From Comamonadaceae bacterium (lineage in GTDB: Bacteria; Pseudomonadota; Gammaproteobacteria; Burkholderiales; Burkholderiaceae): a stretch of DNA of 8,807 bases. The translations under genes were made by a program, and so were the position numbers. Shown here in pieces: positions 5,423 through 8,807 of the stretch; the first letter of the stretch is position 1; every line of letters starts with the position of its first letter. A model generated the notes under the pieces. The model saw only the letters and a list, made by a program, of their open reading frames with translations, was not told where the DNA came from and did no database searches. The stretch lies in contig CANCCJ010000106.1 of the NCBI GenBank assembly GCA_947374535.1, positions 1 to 8,807 of the forward strand, in the 5' to 3' direction.

Positions 5423-6472
5423 ATGTCGCGTTCCTCTTCCCTGACCTTGCAAGACTTGGCCCAACACTTGGGAGTGCACAAATCCACGGTGTCACGCGCC
5501 ATGGACGCCGAGCGTCGCCACTTGGTGGCCGCTGATTTGTTGCAGCGCATCGAGGCGGCGGCACGCGAGTTGGGCTACCGCCCCAACCTTGCGGCATCGG
5601 CTTTGAGTCGTGGGCGCTCCAAAACAGTGGGTGTACTACTGCCTGATATCACCAACCCCGTGTTCCCGCCTATCCTGCGCGGCATCGAAGACGCGTTGGA
5701 CGAAGAGGGCTACTTCGCGCTCTTGGCCAACACCTTGCGCCCGGACAGCAGTGTGGATGCCGCGCAAGTCGCCATTGAGCGCATGCAAGCGCAACGCGTG
5801 GAAGGTTTCTTGGTGGCTACGGCCACGCGCGATGATGCGTGGTTGGAGCGTTTGCGCCATAGCGGCGCCCAAATCGTGCTGATTAACCGTACCGATGGGC
5901 GTGGCCATTTACCCGCGGTCATCAGTGACGACATGTTGGGAATGCGCTCGGGCGTAGACCATTTGGTGGCCTTGGGCCACCAACGTATTGCCCACTTGGC
6001 GGGCCCTGAGAGCTTGTCCACAGGTTTGGCGCGGCGTCTGGGTTTTGAGCAAGCCATGCGTGCGCACGGCTTACCCGCTAAAACTATCGCAGCGGCAGAT
6101 GCCTATTCGGTAGAAAACGGCGAAGCAGCGATGAATGCCTTGCTGGCCAAACGCAGTAAAACGCATTTCACCGCTGTGGTGGCGGCGAATGATTTGATTG
6201 CGCTAGGGGGTTTGCAGGCATTGAAGCACGCGGGCTTGCGTGTGCCGCAAGATGTCTCGGTCATCGGCCACAACGACATGCCGTTGCTAGACCAGGTCAA
6301 CCCGCCGTTGACGTCGGTGCGCATTCAACATTACGAGATGGGCTTCAGGGCGGCGCGCTTGCTGATTGACGCTTTGCGCGAACGCCCCGGTAGCCAAGAA
6401 GCCACGGTGGTGTTGCGTCCCCAGCTGGTAGTGCGCGCCTCCACCGCTGCGCCGAGTTCTGTCAAGGTTTAA
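5423..6472 (+). CDS. LacI-family transcriptional regulator, probable local repressor of the catabolic operon
   Basis: This is a 349-residue regulator with the standard LacI layout. The N-terminal helix-turn-helix runs from residue 8 to 27 (LTLQDLAQHLGVHKSTVSRAM). The hinge helix is at about 55-65 (NLAASALSRGRS), with a leucine at the position that usually inserts at the central CpG of the operator. From about residue 67 there is a two-lobed periplasmic-binding-protein-like effector domain starting TVGVLLPDITNPVFPPILRGIEDAL. The late VVAANDLIALGGLQAL, VSVIGHNDM and NPPLTSVR segments are typical of the family. The gene is divergent from the operon, and two matching operators lie in the 146-base gap, so local repression and autoregulation are likely. 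LacI regulators mostly sense sugars, so one guarding an aromatic operon is less common; the inducer is unknown. No ribosome site precedes the ATG. Its stop overlaps the convergent amidohydrolase stop. Confidence 0.92.
   Translation: MSRSSSLTLQDLAQHLGVHKSTVSRAMDAERRHLVAADLLQRIEAAARELGYRPNLAASALSRGRSKTVGVLLPDITNPVFPPILRGIEDALDEEGYFALLANTLRPDSSVDAAQVAIERMQAQRVEGFLVATATRDDAWLERLRHSGAQIVLINRTDGRGHLPAVISDDMLGMRSGVDHLVALGHQRIAHLAGPESLSTGLARRLGFEQAMRAHGLPAKTIAAADAYSVENGEAAMNALLAKRSKTHFTAVVAANDLIALGGLQALKHAGLRVPQDVSVIGHNDMPLLDQVNPPLTSVRIQHYEMGFRAARLLIDALRERPGSQEATVVLRPQLVVRASTAAPSSVKV
6469..6472. other. Overlapping stop codons of convergent genes
   Basis: The palindrome TTAA supplies both stop codons: TAA at 6470-6472 ends the LacI-type gene on +, and TAA on the minus strand (6469-6471) ends the amidohydrolase. 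There is no intergenic space and no evident terminator, so each transcript probably runs into the other as antisense. Confidence 0.95.
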
Positions 6473-7536
6473 GCGCGGCCCAATATGCGCAGTGCGTTGC
6501 GGCTCTCAATGGCAGTGAGGTCGTTCATGCTGAAGTCCATGGCCATGAGGCCTTTCACATGGTCGAGCGAGGTGCGGTAAGGGAAGTCCGTTCCAAACAC
6601 CACTTGCGACACATCGACCAAATTCAGCAGCGACAGCAAGGCACCAGGGTGCGACGCTTGTGCGGTGTCGTAATAGAAGCTGCGCAAGGTGGGCAGCACT
6701 TGATCGCTCGGCAAGATCTTGCCGAAGTTGGCGTTGAGCTTGGGCAGCATGACGAGACGCTCCACCAAAAATGGCATGGTGCCGCCGGCATGCGAGAAGA
6801 TGAACTTGATGTCTTTGCAACGCGTGGCCGTGCCGTTGAACAGCAAGCTGGTGATGGTGCGTGTGGTGTCCGTGGCGAACTCAATGGTCGAGCCGGGCAC
6901 ACCCTCTTGCAAGTTGTTGCAGCACTGCGTGTTGGATGGGTGTGTGTAGACGATGAGCTTGCGGCGGTTGATCTCATCCATGATGGGCGCAAACGCTTTG
7001 TCGCCCAACCACTTGCCGTTGTAGCTGGTGAGCATGGCAATGCCGTTGGCTTTGAGCACATCGCAGCTGTAGGCGATTTCGGCTAGTGCGCTGTCCACAT
7101 CGAGCATTGGCAGCGTTGCGAAGAAACCAAATTGGGTGGGATAGTCGCGTGCGAGTTGCGCACCGTACTCGTTGCTGATGCGGGCCATGCGGCGCATGGT
7201 GGCTACATCACCAAAGCCTGCGGCAGGCGTGGTGGGCGAGGTGAGGGTGTAGGTGACGCCCGCTTGGGCCATGTCGTCCATCGTTTTGTTGAGCGACCAG
7301 TTGCGTGCCGGTGGCTCAGCCAGTTTGCGCGCCTCCAGCTCTTTCAAAAAGCCAGGCGCCCACACATGGTGGTGCACATCCACCAAAGCGCGCTTGGCAA
7401 CGGCTGGCATGGGGGAATCTTTGGAGGTGGTGGCGCACGAGGGCAACACGGTGGCCGCGGTGGCCGTGAGCAAGCCTGTTAAGAAGCTGCGGCGTGGTGC
7501 GCAGTGGTTGCAAGAACTGTCGGTGGTATGAAACAT
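6469..7536 (-). CDS. Exported ACMSD-type amidohydrolase (Amidohydro_2 family)
   Basis: This 355-residue metal-dependent TIM-barrel protein resembles aminocarboxymuconate semialdehyde decarboxylase and gamma-resorcylate decarboxylase relatives. Metal-site residues are visible in order: H55 and H57 (VDVHHHVW), H199 (YTHPS), H249 (FSHAGG) and D317 (GTDFPY). This set usually supports decarboxylation or hydrolysis of carboxylated aromatics or their ring-opened products. The N-terminus is unusual for the family: twin arginines R15-R16 followed by SFLTGLLTATAATVLPSC, which reads as a Tat signal with a lipobox-like LPSC, so the mature enzyme may be periplasmic or lipid-anchored at C34. GAGGAAA lies about 8 bases before the start at 7536. 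It lies 22 bases downstream of a second TctC gene, which suggests co-transcription. The exact reaction cannot be assigned; cytoplasmic retention is an alternative if the signal is not used. Confidence 0.85.
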   Translation of the reverse strand: MFHTTDSSCNHCAPRRSFLTGLLTATAATVLPSCATTSKDSPMPAVAKRALVDVHHHVWAPGFLKELEARKLAEPPARNWSLNKTMDDMAQAGVTYTLTSPTTPAAGFGDVATMRRMARISNEYGAQLARDYPTQFGFFATLPMLDVDSALAEIAYSCDVLKANGIAMLTSYNGKWLGDKAFAPIMDEINRRKLIVYTHPSNTQCCNNLQEGVPGSTIEFATDTTRTITSLLFNGTATRCKDIKFIFSHAGGTMPFLVERLVMLPKLNANFGKILPSDQVLPTLRSFYYDTAQASHPGALLSLLNLVDVSQVVFGTDFPYRTSLDHVKGLMAMDFSMNDLTAIESRNALRILGRA

Positions 7537-7558
7537 CTAAGTTTCCTCATTGTTTGTG

Positions 7559-8536
7559 TTACTGCGTGAAGTCCACGCGGGTTGCCAACTTTTTGTTCAT
7601 CGTAATTTCGTTGGCGATGACTTTGCTGAACTCAGCCGGCGTGGAGCCCACAGTGGCAAAGCCTTGTTCGGCAAAGGCGCGTTTGATATCGGGGTCTTCC
7701 AGCAGCTTGGCCACCTCGTTGCGAATGCGGTTGACGTACTCAGCGGATACACCCGCGGGAAACCAAAACCCATACCAAGGGGTGTAGACAAAGCCCTTCA
7801 CGCCGGCTTCGTCCACGGTGGGTACATCGGGCAGCTCGCTCCAGCGTTGACGCGCGGTGATGGCCAAGGCCTTGAGCTTGCCCGCTTTGACCAGTGGTAA
7901 CAATGCAGTCGGGGCCCCAATCACGAAGTCGATGCGACCTGCCACCAAGTCGTTGAGGGACTGACTCACGCCTTTGAAGGGCACATGGGTCATCTTCACA
8001 TCAGCGCTGGCGCACAAGAACTCGCCCGCAAAGTGCATCACGTTGCCGATGCCGCCTGAGCCAAAGGTGTATTTGCCTGGGTTGGCTTTGGCATCCGCCA
8101 ACAACTCCTTGAGGTTTTTCATGGGCAGGTCAGGGCGTGCGGCCACCACAAAGCCCACGCTGTTGGCCACCAAGGTGATGGGGGCGAAGTCTTTGATGGG
8201 GTCGTAGGGCAGACTGGCCGACACCACGGGTAAGCTGGCGTGGCTCGACGATGTGTTGAGCAACGTGAAGCCATCGGGCAGAGATTTGGCCACCACATCC
8301 GTACCAATTGCGCCGCCCGCGCCGGTACGGTTGTCGATTACCACGGGTTGCCCCAGGCGTTGCGCCAAGCGTGGGCCTAGCGTGCGGCCAATGAAATCCA
8401 TCGGCCCGCCCGCGGCGTAGGGGATGACCATTTTGATGGGGTGCGTCGGCCAATCGTGCGCTGGCGCTGACTGCGCCTGTGCTTGCCATGTCCATAGGCA
8501 GAGTACGAGTAAGCCAAGACCATTGAGAAAACGCAT
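7559..8536 (-). CDS. TctC/Bug-family periplasmic solute-binding protein with Sec signal
   Basis: This is a second TTT-type solute-binding protein of 325 residues, clearly related to but distinct from the one at 241-1230. It has a Sec-type signal (MRFLNGLGLLVLCLW, cleavage probably after AQA at residue 21) rather than a twin-arginine one. Family landmarks are IKMVIPYAAGGPMD (34-47) and VVIDNRTGAGGAIGTDV (65-81), followed by LPYDPIKDFAPITLV. AAGGTGAT sits about 6 bases before the ATG at 8536. It is first in a two-gene unit with the exported amidohydrolase, which suggests that the pair deals with the same periplasmic acid. No TctA or TctB membrane gene is present in the window. The ligand is unknown. 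Confidence 0.9.
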   Translation of the reverse strand: MRFLNGLGLLVLCLWTWQAQAQSAPAHDWPTHPIKMVIPYAAGGPMDFIGRTLGPRLAQRLGQPVVIDNRTGAGGAIGTDVVAKSLPDGFTLLNTSSSHASLPVVSASLPYDPIKDFAPITLVANSVGFVVAARPDLPMKNLKELLADAKANPGKYTFGSGGIGNVMHFAGEFLCASADVKMTHVPFKGVSQSLNDLVAGRIDFVIGAPTALLPLVKAGKLKALAITARQRWSELPDVPTVDEAGVKGFVYTPWYGFWFPAGVSAEYVNRIRNEVAKLLEDPDIKRAFAEQGFATVGSTPAEFSKVIANEITMNKKLATRVDFTQ

Positions 8537-8648
8537 GGATCACCTTTCACACTTGCAATTGAAGTGGGTGACGCATCCTATAGACGGGTGCGAAGCAAGC
8601 GAGTCACCATGGCTACACGCAAGTCTTGATGTGGTGACTGACCCGAAT
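8537..8648. promoter_or_regulatory. Intergenic region between exbD end and tctC-type gene, with candidate promoter and inverted repeat
   Basis: This 112-base gap should contain the promoter for the minus-strand TctC/amidohydrolase pair. A TATAGG box on the minus strand (8577-8582) would start transcription near 8570, but no convincing -35 is seen. An 8-bp inverted repeat, AGTCACCA at 8602-8609 and TGGTGACT at 8632-8639, has a 22-base spacer. It could be a regulator site or a weak exbD 3'-end hairpin, and no T-run follows it. No copy of the ACCGGTTGCAA operator is present, so this unit is probably not controlled by the LacI-type regulator. Confidence 0.4.
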
Positions 8649-8807
8649 TTAAGGCCCCGCGAATTGCTCTGTGCCCACAATGCCAATCTTGGTCAGCCCT
8701 TGGCGCTGAGCGCTGGCCAGCACACCGGCCACGGCTTCGTACTTGGCTTTGCCTTGGGCTTTGATGTGCAACTCAGGCTGCGGCTCTTGGGCTTTGGCCT
8801 CTAGCAG
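8649..8807 (-). CDS. ExbD/TolR-family biopolymer transport protein, C-terminal fragment
   Basis: The minus strand is open from the window edge to a TAA at 8649-8651, giving 52 residues of a C-terminus; the N-terminal part with the membrane helix lies beyond the window. The fragment contains PELHIKAQGKAKYEAVAGVL, then LASAQRQGLTKIGIVG and a short tail ending EQFAGP. The pattern of a short strand, a Y..V..VL helix, and a G..KIG.V strand is typical of the periplasmic domain of ExbD/TolR. These proteins work with ExbB/TolQ to use the proton gradient to energise TonB-dependent outer-membrane uptake or envelope maintenance. ExbD is somewhat more likely than TolR from the KIGIVG..QF ending. It is on the same strand as the TctC/amidohydrolase unit but 112 bases upstream of it. 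Confidence 0.75.
   Translation of the reverse strand: MLEAKAQEPQPELHIKAQGKAKYEAVAGVLASAQRQGLTKIGIVGTEQFAGP

Noticed and set aside
7506..7513. GGTTGCAA, matching half of the LacI-type operator, near the start of the amidohydrolase gene
   Set aside because: Only one arm matches, the other side is not symmetric and lacks the CCGG centre, and the bases encode residues of the signal region. Probably chance.
8455..8804. Plus-strand open frame near the right edge
   Set aside because: It is antisense to the TctC start and to the ExbD C-terminus, whose translated sequence is recognisable; the plus-strand product is not.

Overview
This window looks like part of a chromosome from a betaproteobacterium of the order Burkholderiales, probably Comamonadaceae. 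The reasons are the fairly high G+C, two orphan TctC/Bug-type periplasmic binding proteins, a CaiB/BaiF CoA-transferase, and a catabolic cluster built from DUF849/BKACE, SDR, MDR and intradiol dioxygenase genes. The genus is an inference. No RNA gene, CRISPR array or insertion sequence was seen, and no gap between genes exceeds about 150 bases.

Layout. (1) Positions 1-227 on + hold the C-terminal end of a class III CoA-transferase. It converges on the next operon, with a hairpin between them that could act as a two-way terminator. (2) Positions 5276 down to 241 on - form a tight six-gene operon. In transcription order it encodes a hydroxyquinol-type intradiol ring-cleavage dioxygenase, an SDR oxidoreductase, a beta-keto acid cleavage enzyme (BKACE, DUF849), a zinc-independent MDR/quinone-oxidoreductase-like enzyme, a small cupin, and a Tat-type TctC solute-binding protein. 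Gaps are only about 15-31 bases. (3) Positions 5277-5422 are the divergent control region, with two copies of an ACCGGTTGCAA-type operator 80 bp apart, one next to each promoter. (4) Positions 5423-6472 on + encode a LacI-family regulator, the likely owner of those operators. (5) Positions 8536 down to 6469 on - form a second small operon of a TctC protein and an exported ACMSD-type amidohydrolase. The amidohydrolase runs into the lacI-type gene so tightly that their stop codons overlap. (6) Positions 8649-8807 on - hold the C-terminus of an ExbD/TolR protein cut by the window edge.

How the genes may work together. The main operon reads as a regulated aromatic catabolic unit. A periplasmic binding protein captures an organic acid, the dioxygenase opens a hydroxylated ring, and two NAD(P)H-type oxidoreductases and a BKACE process the product. 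The most interesting inference is that hydroxyquinol cleavage gives maleylacetate, which is itself a beta-keto acid. After reduction to 3-oxoadipate, a BKACE could split it with acetyl-CoA into acetoacetate and succinyl-CoA. That would bypass the usual 3-oxoadipate CoA-transferase and thiolase. The sequence shows the families and their catalytic residues; the substrates and this route are hypotheses.
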